Positions 24,101 through 38,499 of a DNA stretch of 64,000 nt are shown piece by piece. The DNA comes from Ceratodon purpureus. Its lineage: Eukaryota; Streptophyta; Bryopsida; Pseudoditrichales; Ditrichaceae. The translations under genes were made by a program, and so were the position numbers. Positions within the stretch are counted from its first letter, which is position 1, and every line of letters starts with the position of its first letter. The notes below the pieces were generated by a model, which was not told the origin of the DNA, ran no database searches, and saw only the letters and a list, made by a program, of their open reading frames with translations. The stretch covers positions 21,260,049-21,324,048 of the forward strand of contig CM026423.1 in NCBI GenBank assembly GCA_014871385.1, written 5' to 3'.

Positions 24101-27100
24101 AAAATTTAATGGCGTTTATAAAATGTTCAATTGGAGGCGAAGTCTATGGTAAATCATCAGCGGAATCCTCTAATGCATCAAAAACAAATGATTCATTGGA
24201 AGATACAACAAAATCCGTACATAATGTTGGACATGATCAAATTCTTATTGATATTCTCAACAATACAACTTCCAATCCAAAAACCCAAATTTGTCGCGCG
24301 TTTTTTTTGCATGTTGCTCTATGTCATACAGTCATTCCTAATTATCTTTTTGACGATGAATCTGAAGAAGTTTCCTATCAATCTACCTCTCCAGATGAAG
24401 CTGCTCTTGTCCAAGTAAATGTTCCATTCCTATATCATTTGTATGTTTATATTTTAAATTCATGGAATTATATATTATACATAAAAATCAATGTTTTGAC
24501 ATGTCACTATATTAGGGAGCTTCAGAATGTGGTTTTCATTTGAAGAAGCGCACTCCCCAAGAGATTGTTGTTTTTATCGAGGTTTGATTTTCAACTTGTA
24601 TATATTGTTTGATGAATTCATGCATCTCTATAACATTGTGGTATAATTCTAAAACAAACTCTGGATTAAAATTTCAACATATGAATATTTAATGGTCTAT
24701 AGATGTTTGAAGTAATTCATTTTGATTAAATAGAATAAAATAATATTTTAGGTGGAATAGAATTGGAAAAAGACTTCCTTGTTTTTGTAGGGTCAAGGTT
24801 TGGAACATTTCAGAATCTTGGCTGTGCTTGAATTTACACCAGAGCGTAAAAGGATGAGTATAATTTGCCAAGAGCATAAAGGAAGGTAAATCCAACATAC
24901 AATATTTTACACAATTTATTTTTATTAATTTCATTCAATGATTTATCAACTACAACATTTTTTACAACTATTTATATTACTAATTTATGTAAATTTTTAT
25001 TATCTTCAAATTATAGGATTAAATTATATTGTAAGGGAGCCGACACCGTAATATGTAGAAGACTTGCAAAATCACAAGAACCACTTGCTGAAATTAGTCA
25101 GCAACAGCTTGAAGAATTTGCCAAATGTGGGTTTCGTACACTCTGTATGGCAGAAAGAGAGGTAAATGCAGTAATTATTTTAATGATAGTAATCATTCTA
25201 ATTATATTGATACGTTGTAAAAATTAATATCAAATACCATTTTATGTGATTATTTGTATAAACTGATATTGTTGGTGGATAAACTATAGTTGAGCCATGA
25301 AGAGTTTCAAAATTGGGCACTTCATTTTCGCCAAGCAAGCTTAGCACTTGATGATCGTGATGAAAAACTAGCTGCTTGCGCTGATAACATTGAAAAAGAC
25401 ATGGTAATAATATATAAATGTTATACTCTCGAAACAGTGGAATAGTTCTTTACTTCCATTCCTTTGTCTTGTGGGAATTGAATTGGGGTGGAACAAAGAG
25501 AAACTTAATTTATGTTGACCTCCTCTAGAAACCAAAGTTTCTCTTCTTCTTCCTAATGATATACTTTATGTATTTGATATAGTAAATCACTTACATTGTT
25601 TTTTATTTTTTATTTTAAATAAATATTTTAAAACATTTATTTACATATAAATTAAATTGAAACATGAATTTCGAAATTAAATTATGTTACTTGATTAATA
25701 TTCAATGAGTTTCAAAATAATATAATTTAAATTAAGAATATATATCTTATACTTTATTTCAATAATCTGATTACAATATAAATTTATATTATTAATAGAA
25801 TATTGGATCATTTATGACTAAAATGATATTTATAATAGTAGGTTCTTTTAGGAGTATCAGCTGTGGAAGACAAATTACAAGAAGGAGTTCCAGAGACGGT
25901 TACTTTACTTGCTGCAGCTGGTATCAAACTATGGGTGAATATCTTTCTTAATTTATTATTTTGTTTGAAAATGTTGTGAAATCATCAACAAAAATGGATT
26001 ATGAGAAGAAATTCAAAATTATATACCATCAAGAGAAATAATGATTTAAATAAAATGTTCTGGTAGGTATTAACAGGTGATAAATTAGAAACAGCTGTTT
26101 CAATTGGACTATCATGTAATTTGTTAGCAGAATCAATGCATCTATTTCTTTTATCCGAATCTATAGCTCGTTCCGTGCCACAATTATTGAGAAGTATGGT
26201 TGAAGAAGCTCGAATTAAACATAAATTATCACTTAAATATGGTACCACATTTAATAACCACAAGTAATTTATTTTCAATCACCTTTTTCTATTATATTTG
26301 TTTTTTGAATTAATTATAGGTTTTAAATTCCATAACTCAATATCCATACATGAAAAATGTTTTTATGGTACTATTATTCAATCACTTGATGAAATTTTTT
26401 TTTTTTTAAAAATAAAGTTGAATGTATATTACTTTGATGATATGTAATTAAAATATATTTTTATTTTCTTTCAAAAGACGTAGGATCCGAATCATCTACA
26501 ATGGCTATTGTAATAGAAGGTGCATCTGTTGGCATTGCTTTGGAAGAACCAAATCGATTGGTGTTCTTGGAATTATGTACATATTGTCAAACAGTTGTGT
26601 GTTGTCGCGTTTCTCCATTACAAAAAGCTCAGGTTTGATATTTTTTTAATTTAAAATATATGTAATGATCTAACAACACATATACAAAAATTGATGTCTA
26701 TTCTAAATTAATATGTATTTTATAGGTTACAAAATTAGTTAAAGAAGAAGGAAAGGCAGTTACACTAGCTATTGGAGATGGCGCAAATGATGTAGGAATG
26801 ATAAAAGCAGCACAAATTGGTGTTGGTATTAGCGGAAAAGAAGGACGTGCGGCTGAAATGGCTAGTGACTATGCTATAGGTCAATTTCGATTTCTTAGAC
26901 GACTTTTATTAGTGCATGGGCGGTGGTAAGTTTTGTAATACTTATGTGCTTTCTCTATTCTTTGTTTTAGTGAAGTATGATTTACAATTGATGATGACAT
27001 TGTCGGCACGTTGCTTTTCTAGAAATATTATCTAAGAAAATTATTTTTTTGTAAATTATCAATGTTTTATGATAAGAAAAGAAAATATTTTAACATCAGT

Positions 27101-30100
27101 CATATTTACATGTCATATTTGAAAATAATAGCAAAAATCATATAATCATACTATTGACATAGTTTTTTTGGATATATGTCAAATCATTTGTAATTTGAAT
27201 GTTCTTTTTTTTAAAATTTATATATTTTGTTGTGATGAAAGAAATACACATCACTCTTGATATATCTAAAGATTGAAAATATGAAGATTTATGATTTTTC
27301 CAAAATTTGTTAAAAACAATTTCAATGTTTGTGTTTTATGATGATTTCGTTTTTCAAATACGTTGGAAAATGATTTCTTATAATTTTTGGCTAATTATCA
27401 AACATATAAATACACAGGTCGTACAAGAGAAATAGAGACCTAGTTGGATATTCGATTTATAAAAATGTTGTATTATCAATGGCTCATTATTTCTTTGCTT
27501 TCTTTTCAGCATATTCTGCACAAAACTTATATACAAATTTTTTTGCAATAACATATAATTATATATGGACTTCTATGCCCACATTATTGTGTGCAATTCT
27601 TGACATTGATATAAGTGCTCGCACTTGCGAAAATAATCCACAACTTTATTCAGAAACCCAAATGGAAAAAGGCCCTCGCTTTATTCAACACATGAGTGAA
27701 TGGATTATCACTAGTTTTTGGCATTCTATCATTGCCTTTGCTTTTCCTTATATGGCTGTTTTCTCTACAAGGTGAATGTTTTTGTTCATGCATATCATTG
27801 TCCAAATGCCCAATATGTAATATTATTAAATCTAATTTTAAAAATTAATGGTCTTGAAATACTAAAAAGTAAATGCAACTTTGAAACTAAGACTTCAATA
27901 TCTCCAACTCCATAGCTTTGACTCTCAAATTCTTGTTTTGACAACATTTAAAAGAAATATTTGAACCAACTTACTCTTTGTTGTTTTTTTATTAGTTTCA
28001 TTTCCATTCACCGTTTATTTGAAATTTCGTATAAAATTGAAGTTTTGACATATTATTATATTAGTTAGCAACTAAAATTCTTATAGCAGTAATTCTGGTG
28101 AGATAGGTGGAATGTGGACTTTAGGATTATCAATTTATACAACTACATTGGCTATTGTTACTATAAAATTGGCAATTATTACACCCCGATTCACTTTATA
28201 CCATATTATTAGCTTCATCCTCTCCTTGCTTGTTTTTATAGCCACAATATATTTCAACTCAATATCACCAAAATTGACTATAGAATGGTTGAATATTAAA
28301 GCACAAGCTGCATTTATGTTTGCATCTCCAAACTTATGGCTTTTCATGGCATTAGCACCCATTGTTGCTTGTTTACCAGATACAACTTTTCAAGTATTTT
28401 TTAATCGAAAGTCACCAAAAGATTTTCATATCATGCAAGAAATGGAACATGGTTGGCAAAACAATGTTTATGTTAGTCGCCATCAAGGATATATAGATCC
28501 AATACCTAATTTTGTAAATGAACTAACTTTAGAAGAAGATGAAGCTGTATATATAGAAAATTCTCAAGATGGTAGCAATATTGAGAATGATGAAGTTCCA
28601 TTGCCTATGTCAGATGATTTGTTGGAAAAACAAAAATGGGAGGAAGATACAAAGAATGATCAGTTAGAAATAGTTGATTTAAATGACCCTCTCTCAAATA
28701 TGAACAATGATATTGACAACTCAATGTTAAATTCAAAAGAAGGGGGCTATGGACAATTCAACCGTACGCGTAAGTTTTTAATGTAGATAGCATTACTTGG
28801 ATTCTATGCTAGAAAGACATAATGCCAACATGGTTGATTTAATATAATGCTAACTTGGTAGAATTTTGATGTAAATTTAATTATACAAATTATCCTTATA
28901 TACTTGAAATCATATTAAAATGTTCATTATGATTTTTTACAGAAACTTTTCGAGCTAAAAGCATAAAAAATAAAGAATTTAAGTCATCTTCACCAAAACA
29001 ACATGTAAAACCAATTGAAATAGTAGAAACTTTAGGCATTGTTGAAGAAGTTGGAGTTTTCAAAGGCGGAAAAAACACTTCTCCATGGAAAAATTTGGCC
29101 AAAAGGTGGTCTTTAACACCAGCACCTCAACGTGAAGCACCAATACAAATAAAATCAAGGAATGATTTTCCAATGAATTCTCAACAAAAAAGAACAACAA
29201 AAAAATTCAAAAAGAAAATATTGAAATCAAATCCTGCTATGTCAAGACTTACAAGACTAGCATCTACAAAAATTCATATTTCTGATATGGATTTGTTTGC
29301 AGAAGTTGACGAAGATCCTTCTAGTGATGATCCACAAGGTTATAATGTGTTAGTACCATCTTCGTTGCCACATGTTCCAAAACAAGAAGAAAAATATTGG
29401 AATGTTGATAAACAAACTAGTTATAATACTAAAAATAACCGTGCTTTCCCAAATAATGAAAATTCATCTACAATACCTCGTTCATCGGAGTATTTAAAAG
29501 CCGCTGGATTGATTGATCAAAATCGACCGACAGTATTTCATCAAGGTCATAATCGAAGTAGTGCAAGTCATTTGGGATATTCACCTTCTAAACCACAAGT
29601 ACCTAGTTTTACAATGCCTCCCCAACCATTGCGACCTTCCCTTGAAGACAATTTGCGCCCTGCTAGATACAGCACAGTTGATCATTACTCTCGATTAACC
29701 GGTGGTCCAATTTTTCATGGAAATAATGCAAATGAAACTAAAGAAGAAGAACTTGCCAAATCAACAACACATAATAGAAGTGATAGAGGATTATCATTTA
29801 ATGACGATGATTATGATATTGAAGACCAAAATGATAATGCCTCAAAAAATTTAGCAAACGCAAAAGACACGTATTCTGAATTCAATAATCCAGAACCATA
29901 TCGTAATGAAGAATTAGATGCTTATAATTCTCAAAGTAATTTTCAAGGACCATTACAAAAACCATTCAAATTACAACCACCTTATACCAAAGACTATAAT
30001 CGTATTGAAGAAAATGAATCTAATACAAATAAAAGACCAGAGGTTTCAAGAGAGTCATTTGAACAAACTTTAGAAAATGATCAACCAATGTATCGTCGTG

Positions 30101-30954
30101 TGAGTGCATCTGGCCATGTCTCTTCAACATTACAACCAAGCACTTCTTCACTTCCTTCACACGAATCGCCGTTTGCGGATTATACAAAACGAGGACTAAG
30201 AGAGAATTCAAAATTAAGCATAAACAAAGGATATATAGATAAAACTCTTGTAAAAAATGATGAAGATGCGTTAACGGATAGAATTTTTCCATTGAAAGAC
30301 AACAAACCACCGAAACTTGTAACGCAAAGTTCAAAACCTTTAGAGCTAACAAAAGTTGGAGTTATTGCAAAATTGAAGCAAGGTGAATTGCGGCGAAGTT
30401 CATCGGGGCATATATCGAAAGAAATTATATCTGACACTGATAATATTTTACCACATGAATCATCATTTGCAGACTATTCAAGGCATGGAATTCAAGAACA
30501 ACCAACTCAACTTGAAACAAAAATAAGCCCATTTGGTCAATCTACATCAAATCCACCACATCTTAAAGGTACCAATCTTTTGGTTGATTCAAAAGCCATG
30601 CAAAGTCCATTAGCACCTACTTATTTCAATTCCACTAGCAGTAAAAGATCACCGTGGGCCTCTGAGACTGGTGATCCTAGCCATTCCATTGTTCAAGTAC
30701 CTGAAACTAACGTACCGCCATTTGAAAATAATATAAAATCATTGGTTGAAGCAAAACCAAATGATATTGCACATACTTCAAGTGCTGGTGAATCTAGTGT
30801 TGTAACAAATATACCACAAACATTTGGTACAACCTCACGCGTTAGTTTGTACTCCAACAATGATATTCCCTCTTATACACAAATATTAGGAGTTGTTCCT
30901 AGTAGAAGAAATAGTAAAAATCAAGATGTTTCGGAGTTTCCTAAGGCTAGTTGA
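21190..30954 (+). CDS. P4-type ATPase (phospholipid flippase) with very long C-terminal tail, 18 exons
   Basis: P4-ATPases move phospholipids to the cytosolic leaflet, usually with a CDC50 partner. Exons: 21190-21264, 21397-21461, 21745-21988, 22106-22253, 22634-22968, 23542-23741, 23892-24414, 24516-24581, 24791-24885, 25017-25161, 25290-25403, 25842-25934, 26067-26241, 26478-26632, 26726-26925, 27418-27771, 28087-28769 and 28943-30954. All phases agree and give 1893 aa. Motifs in order are [16 protein letters not shown] (M1), LDGESSLK (actuator loop), [13 protein letters not shown] (the P4 PIS signature in M4), SDKTGTLT with phosphorylated Asp 419, [25 protein letters not shown] and GDGANDVGM (Asp 829). 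The C-terminal membrane helices follow. After about residue 1112 comes a Ser/Asn/Pro-rich, apparently disordered tail of some 780 residues; most P4-ATPases total 1100-1350 aa. Exons and introns are both much more AT-rich than in neighbouring genes. The first two exons are the least certain. Confidence 0.9.
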
Positions 30955-32743
30955 ATTGTAGAAGTATATAAAATTGATTACATTCATTTGATTCATTGGT
31001 TATGTATATGAAATATAATGCTTTAATAATATTAATTGTTTCATATATGCATGCCAATTTCAAATTCATTATTATCATTTCAAAAGCATTTGTTTTAGTT
31101 TGAATATAATTGTCCTATTGGAATCACCTTGTATATGAAATCATACAAAAATGTTAGATATTTCAACATGTAACATTTATATCATTATTTGAAAACTTTT
31201 GGATAGTAAAACAACAAAATATCTGCCATACAAATATAAAACATTAATCATCTTACACATATCTTTTGTTTATAAATAAAAAGGTTACTGAGATGCATGC
31301 AATATGTTAAGGATTAAATGCTACTTAAATACCAAAAATCAAGACTATTTAATTTAAAAAAATACCAAAAATCAATGTTAAAAAAAGATACTTTTAAAGG
31401 AAAAAAACAAAAATATAAAAATTATAGAAGTTCATCAACAACAAGTGATCAAAGAGAATCTCACTACTGTCAATTATTGTAGATATATTCAATTTCATTA
31501 AACATTGGATGATTGTGGATTTGGTAAATCAATATGCCATCTTTGCAATCATCTACAGAACTACTCATCTTAAGCACCATCAGAACTCATTTGGTATTCA
31601 AAATACCTCATGCAACATTTCCAATTGCAATTTGCATAAATAAGAGGATATTGATTCAAAATTTATGACAAAACGCTTTATTGTAATTATTAACACGAGT
31701 TACTATGAATAAAATTGAAAGTAAATGTTCATTATGACCTCCCTTGTATGTGTCATTTACCGGAGCTTCCAACATAGTATCCCACATAGCTTCCAACATA
31801 GTACCATTCTTAATCCAATTCATAACGAAGCATGCGTGGGTGGGTTTCGGGTCGCAATCACTGCAAAACAAACCAAACTGGTTAGTCGAAGCTCCAGCCC
31901 CTGTTCTGAAAGATGGACTGGAGATCAAAACTCTAAGTGCCTGCCAGCTCAAGGCTCAACCCGCATACTGTAAAGCCCAAAGTGAGAGCCGATTTCTCCT
32001 GGAAAGCGCAAAGTATTCTCAAAAGACGATAGTACTACTCCGAGAGATGTACGTTAGCTGCAACGTACACAACTGCATGTCGAATTCTAGACACGGTGAC
32101 GCAATATTCATGTGGTCCAGGACTCTGGAATACCTGCAGAATGCTAATTCTTCCATAAATGGATATCGATGTCACGAACGAGAATTCGTGCACAATATGA
32201 ATTCATGCACATGTTGTTGTGTGGGGACTCTTACGTGGGGTCGGAGAATGGGGTCATGCACATGTTCATGTTGAGGATAGTTGCCTCACCTGAGACTTGC
32301 TTCCGGGTTTCTTCTGCCATTTGTAAGTGTATATATCTTGCAAAAGTGGTAAAGGTTGGATTATTTGAGCACTAGGATGTCATGCTACAGGATTTGACGA
32401 GGAGATCTTAGCTCATGCAATAACTTGATCAATCAGAGTTGGGGAGGATTGCAGTGACGGTGCTGTGGGATGTTGGCTAGTGGTAGTCCTATCACTCTCC
32501 ATCGGTGCACAAAGTGCATGCAGCAAACAACTCAGATTTTTATGTCTTGAGAAACTTTGGAGGTCGGATCGTTTGCCAGGAGTCAACCATCAATGAGTCA
32601 TGTGAGTGCACAAACTTTACTGCATGTTACAAGTGGTAAAGTAAGGTATCGGGCTTTGGTGTGGTATATCTGTAATCTTTCATGCTTGCTAGATATTATT
32701 TACAGTAGTTACTCTAGAATGTAATGATAAACAGATTTGTATT
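30955..32743. other. Intergenic, no supported gene
   Basis: Positions 30955-31700 continue the AT-rich flank of the flippase gene. Around 31740-32370 the composition changes, and there is a 176-codon plus-strand open frame (31744-32274). It has no recognisable domain, and its Cys-rich end looks like chance. A near-direct repeat of about 20 bp (GCTTCCAACATAGTA) occurs twice around 31767-31804. I see no RNA gene. Confidence 0.45.
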
Positions 32744-34391
32744 TCATTTGAAAGCTTCCATGGCGGAGTAACCCAAGCCGGCGTCGCCCACGACGTCAAA
32801 GGTTGCAAAGCCTGCTTGTTTGATCAGAGCGTTTAATTCCGCTTTGCTCCGTTCCCTTCCGTTGGCACAATGAAATAACATATTGAAATCGATTTGGAAA
32901 ATGTAGTTGATGTTGGATGGAGTCTCCACAGGCATGATCAGATCAATCATTATCAGTTTTCCCCCATTCGGCAGTGCTGCGTAGCAGTTCTGGAGAACTC
33001 GGAGGCAGTGCTCGTCGTCCCAATCGTGCAAGATCCCCTGGACAACATTGGAGCCCTAACTTGTGAAGGTTCGGTGGCAAGGCAGAAATCCAGCTCGAAG
33101 TTATAGTTTAGGAGTTTGGTTTTTCTCCACTACAATGGACTTACAACTTCGTGTAGCACGTACCTTCATGAAAATAGCGTCGCATCCACCCGGCACGCTC
33201 TCGAACATGTCGCCTCCCACATGCTCCACACCTGCATTACAGCTTCAACCTTTCATATCCAGACTAAAAATTATTTAATTGTCAAGCTATAGCTGCGAGC
33301 AGGGGATCTAGAGCTGGATCTGTCAAGCAATCGTTGCGTACGTGTTTTACTACAAAACTTTGCGGTGTGGGAAATTAAGTTATCTTCCTGAGAAATTGAA
33401 GATATGGCGGTCAAGACAGTCTCTTGCCTGGAAAGCTTGGGTTCTCGGCCACGACCTCAGGGAGGTCGAAGTTGATGCCACGAATGTGTGGGTACTTCTG
33501 CACAATATGCGACAAAATCATCCCTGAACTTCCGCCCACGTCCACGAGTGTGTGCAGACCTTCGAAACCTTGGTACTTGGACAACATCGTTGTGGCAAAC
33601 CGAGGTGTGAAGGCTCTAAATGCATTTTGAAACTCCGTCAAGAACTCCGGGTGTGCTTGCATGTAATCGAACTGGTTTATTCCGTGCGCCTTCGCAAATG
33701 GTTGGTCTGAATTTAGGACGGATGCACTGCACGGCCAAGTAATCATGCATATGTCCAATATATTCAATTTCAATACAATGGGTAATTCACGAGTAAATTC
33801 AGAATTTGACATATACAGGTTGATCGACAAAAGGACTAGAGATGAGAGTCAGTACGAACCATCTGGACACAAACTATTAAGTAACTGATGGATCGAGCCA
33901 GCAGCAAAAATGACATACCCAAGATGTTGCAACGCGGCGGCATACTCCGGCCCTAGAGTCATGTGGAGGATCATGCCCCGAAAGGTGCCGCGGGGATGGT
34001 CGGGTAGAAGAACTCTAGACATCGGGGTCAATGCAAACCGCCTGACCACCCCTGCGTTGTCATCGTCTGAGGCGACACGTTCGATGTGCTCGGCAAATAC
34101 GGCCTTGCATGTCAAGAGCCGTAGAAGCCTCTCCAGGTTAACGGCGTTAGGGCGAGGGGCATCACTCACGTGCTGCAAGATCTCTTGCGCACTCATGCAC
34201 CAGTTTGGTGCAGTCGCGTGCGTTGCGAGTATGTGCGGGACGTTGAGCTGCACGATGACACGCAGCGCTGCAGGAACCTGCCATCCAAGGCTCAAGTCGA
34301 GGATCGCCTCCCTCGCATTCCCATCCACCTCCTCCGAATCACTTAGGACATGAACATCATCACCGCGAGCTTTCTCTACAACTCCCTCCAT
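32744..34391 (-). CDS. COMT-like plant O-methyltransferase, 4 exons
   Basis: This is a SAM-dependent O-methyltransferase of the plant caffeic acid/flavonoid type. It transfers a methyl group to a phenolic hydroxyl; the actual substrate cannot be read from sequence. Exons on the minus strand are 34391-33856, 33726-33428, 33231-33164 and 33037-32744, giving 398 aa. The N-terminal dimerisation domain includes ALRVIVQLNVPHILA. The SAM site is LVDVGGSSGM near residues 239-248, followed by GVEHVGGDMF. The catalytic His is in GILHDWDDEHC (residue 305), and IFMK precedes it. The end reads GYSAMEAFK. The second intron begins with GC (CAG/GCAAGA), a rare but accepted donor; a GT donor would not keep the frame. 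The start is the ATG at 34391, as in-frame codons further 5' lack a Met. The gene looks intact. Confidence 0.93.
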
Positions 34392-37300
34392 GTTCCTCAC
34401 GAGAACAAATTAGCGGCTTTGGTCACAAATTAAACCACGAGTACCAGAACAATTCTCCCACTCCAGGCCACTCCAGGGGCAAATGATCTTCTCAATTCGT
34501 ACCAGAAAACAGTTCACCTCCCTGCTGAGTGTAAGCAGCCACAATTCTCTCTAGCCACAATTGCTTGAAATACTCTACCCAATGACAGATATCTTGCTGC
34601 TTATCGCGTCACAGCTGCTAGAGCTTCACATCATATTAATGAGTGATCGGTGTTCTGCACCCATCTGGCACTTGACTATTGCAAAAGGAGGAGCTGGAAA
34701 GAGCACACACGTACCGAAGTGCCAGATACAAGTACGGCACACTTTCTAACCACATATATATACTAGCATAACACGAACACTTTCTAAGCTGGACTTTGCA
34801 ACGGTTTGGTCAGATTGATGCATGCTAGATCATGTATCCCATGAGCTGATGTAAGTCCGGCCAGGCTGAAGACCGCGTTACTCCAAAGATTATTACGGAT
34901 TGAAAATTTGGAGGGGGCTGGATGTGTCGAAAGAATTTTCAAGTTTCGTACCGTTTAGACCCTATCTTGATTCTTGGGTGATAATTTCACTCACCTTTGA
35001 CTACTTGTCAAAAAGAAAATTGCTGGTAGCGACACATGTGATGTCGAAACCCTCCACGTCTTCGAACAGGTCGAAAAATGGCACGGCAGAAATTCCATGT
35101 TACGGAAATCACGCACTGATCCTGATCGCTGGTCACACTTTTGGTGCAGAATGGTGCACTGTAGAGTGTTTGCTGCATGTAGCGCAATTTTGAGAGGAAT
35201 ACATACAACAATCAGTATTCGCATGCTACGGTAATCAATTGCAGAGTTCTGCAGTGGATCAACACTATATTTGAGCTAATCCGGCCCTCATTGGTGTGAA
35301 ATTCGGATCATCGGCTAAATTTGTTAAAAAAATTCATTTAACTGATAGTTTACAACCGCTCTTTATTCAACATCTTGAATGCTTCAGCGTCCAAGTAATT
35401 CTAGTGTTTTCACAGCTCATTAGGAAATCAGTATATAAAAAACAATTAAATTGCCGGAGAAGTGTACCTGTTACAGTAGTACTCAACAGAGTGGGTTACG
35501 ATATTGGGTGAACCTCCCAACAGTCAGAAAACGGTGAGATTGTGCTGGGTTGTGGCAGCCATGGTCTCCAAGAACTTGAATGAATTTAGGCTGATTCTTC
35601 TAGTGGCCAAATGGGAGAGTAGAATTTCTCTAGCTTTGTAGTACAAGACAGATAAGAAAAAAGATACTCGGAAACAGTCCACTTGCAGAATACTTGCAGC
35701 TTAACAATTGCCCTGCTCGTAGAAAGCAGGCATTGGGGAGTGTATACTTGCCACTTCGCTAGACTGCACATGTAACAAAATCCAAGAATTCCAGATCGCA
35801 GTACTTCAAGATCGCTCTATCTGACCTCCTTGTTCTAATACATAATCTGTCATCACTTCTCTAAATGCTAAATACGTTCCACATGGATCAGACGAGCAGC
35901 TCAGGGCGGACCAGAACCTGCTCGTGGTAGTGCAAGCATTTTACAACACCCGATGCTCAATTGCAATGTCCTCCTAGATACAAATTCCATTACCAAAATC
36001 GGTGGGAACCCTAAAACAAGACTTGGACACCCTAAACACCATGAGATGGCCCAAAAGAGGATAGCCTGTTCTTTCTCAAATTACGAAAGAAGAGCTGCAA
36101 TAGTACTCACGCGATATCCCTAAAACAATTACTGAGTCAGTCTCTTCATTCCAACTAGCATCTGAGCTACCTTATGCTCGAGGCAATTCAAGGGTGAAAC
36201 ATAGCATGCGACATATCAAACAAAGAGTCGAAACAAAGAAGGCAAATTAAACAATAGAACTCATGGTAAAGATGTCAACCTACTGTCTTCAATGAACTCA
36301 TTGGGAAGGCGCGAAACGTTTTGAAGTGATCCTTGGAAGAAGCCAAAGACATGGATGTCGCTTGCCAAATACCAGACTTCGGAGCATTTATCCTGCTCAT
36401 GCTCCGCGTCACCTGAACTCAGAGAATCTTTACAGGTTTGGCGAATGTGCACAAGCTTCACCTGATGATAATTTAGCTGCAAGACACCAATTACTCCAAT
36501 CGAGAGTTCCATGGATGCTATGAAAAGACAAAATAACACAAATGCCCGGATTGATGCTACTTGTTTGAAGCCAACAAGTTTATTGAGGAAATCATATCCG
36601 TCATGGTGTGCAAGCTGGGAGCTGCTATACATGTAGAGAGTGAGGCACATTGTCACGACGGAATCTCGTCAACAAGTTTGGCCACATCACTGAACGCATG
36701 CAAAACAACATGTATCCCAGGCTTGATAGATTGCCTTCTTCCCACTAGATCAACCTACTTGCCATGCTCCAGAGATGGAGATAAACCCCATCGATGTTGC
36801 TGATGGGAAGACCACCGGAAATGTATGTACTAGCCCAAACTCCTGCAGAAGACATCACCACTAATATTCCACCACATTCAGGTAATATATTTTATTTGGG
36901 TGATCAGTGGAATTTATGAGCCGAAGATCCTCCTGGTCAGTGGTGAGGATACACAATTCGCATTGAAGCTGATGTTTTTATGAAGTTATTGATGCCTAGG
37001 TCTACATCGTTTGTGAGCATTCTTGAAGGATATTAGTTTCTTATATCACCAACAATAAGTTCAGGTTGCAATTGTTAAAGGCAAACGTTACACCATCAGC
37101 ACATTCTCTTTGAAGGAAGATATGATGCATTACAGTTCAATTAAAACCAAATCTTTCCGCCTCTAGTTCGACGAGAAACCATGAAAAATAACAAGATAAA
37201 GGTTTTCAAAACATGTGCAAGCTCAGGTATAAGCATCACATTAAAGATCAGCTTTACAGCATACTAGCAAATACAAAAAGTAGGCTTAAATTGAGAACTA

Positions 37301-38460
37301 TACACCTTTGTTGCATTTGGAAAGAAGGTGGAAGCAAAAATTAAAGAAAACACTATTGAAGTATAAATTTACAATATTGACAAGATTTATAAAAAAGAAA
37401 AAGAAAAAAGGTCAATTTTTGAAGATATTGGTTTGATGTAATAGTGGAGACTAATTTAAACGAAAGTTTAAAAAAACCAAAAATTAAATACTTGAGTTTA
37501 AAAATTGTATGAATTTTATAAATAAATGATTAATATGAAATGCTTTTGTATTGTAATATCTATTGAATTTGTTGTACCATCTGAATAGTCAACATGCGTT
37601 GTTATAAAGGTCATGTGAAAATTGAGGAAGAAATAAGATGATAAAAGCATTGTAGAAAAGACATTAGTATTGATGAAGTATGTGTTTGTAGTTTCTACAA
37701 CAACCAAATAAATTTCAATAATTTACACAAATTTTAAAAATGGTTATACTAATCATGTAAATATTGTATATAAAAGAACAATTCTTCAAATTTGTGCACT
37801 ACTCACTACCAACTTTAATTCTAGATCAACAATATAATATCTTTAATATGTCAGAGTCCTACTTTTCCTCATCCATTACAATTTACATACTCCACTCTAC
37901 ATAACAACTTCTACTTTCCATCATTTGGAGATCAGATCTTTGGATCACAAGACAATGCCTTCAATTACAAACAAAAATGCATTGGATATGCCCACTTATT
38001 TAATAAATAGACTACACATTAAGACTTCCACTAAGTTAGAGTTGTTGCCTAAGCAAAATTCTACATTCATTACCATACCCACCATTTCCGACATTAAATG
38101 GTGTAAGAACTTTACTTAAGACACTAATTATTTTTGAAATACACATGTTGTAACATACTATCATGCAATATACAATATCATCACTTATTAGGATTCCAAC
38201 CTATTACCAAAGTTTAGAAGCCAATATACCACTAGAGCTTATAACAAAAGCGTGTAAAAAACATTTACCATCTTTATGTATTGTGGATATTACTATAGAT
38301 TTAAGATCACAACCAATAAGATTAATGAATTTATTAAACCAACTCAATTTTCAACATACATATACAAGGACATAAAGAAAAATGACATTTTATGAAACAA
38401 ATCCTATATAAAATATCTATAAAAATTCTCCAATTATGTTTTAAAATGACACAACAATGC

Positions 38461-38499
<39 letters not shown>

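Noticed and set aside
31744..32274. 176-codon plus-strand open frame
   Set aside because: There is no recognisable domain, no splice partner, and an erratic Cys-rich end; I could not support it as a gene.
34392..34400. Alternative upstream start for the O-methyltransferase
   Set aside because: The in-frame codon at 34400 is GTG; the ATG at 34391 is the first Met and suits the family.
36261..36656. 131-codon minus-strand open frame
   Set aside because: It has a hydrophobic patch but no family motif, and no continuing exon that I could find.
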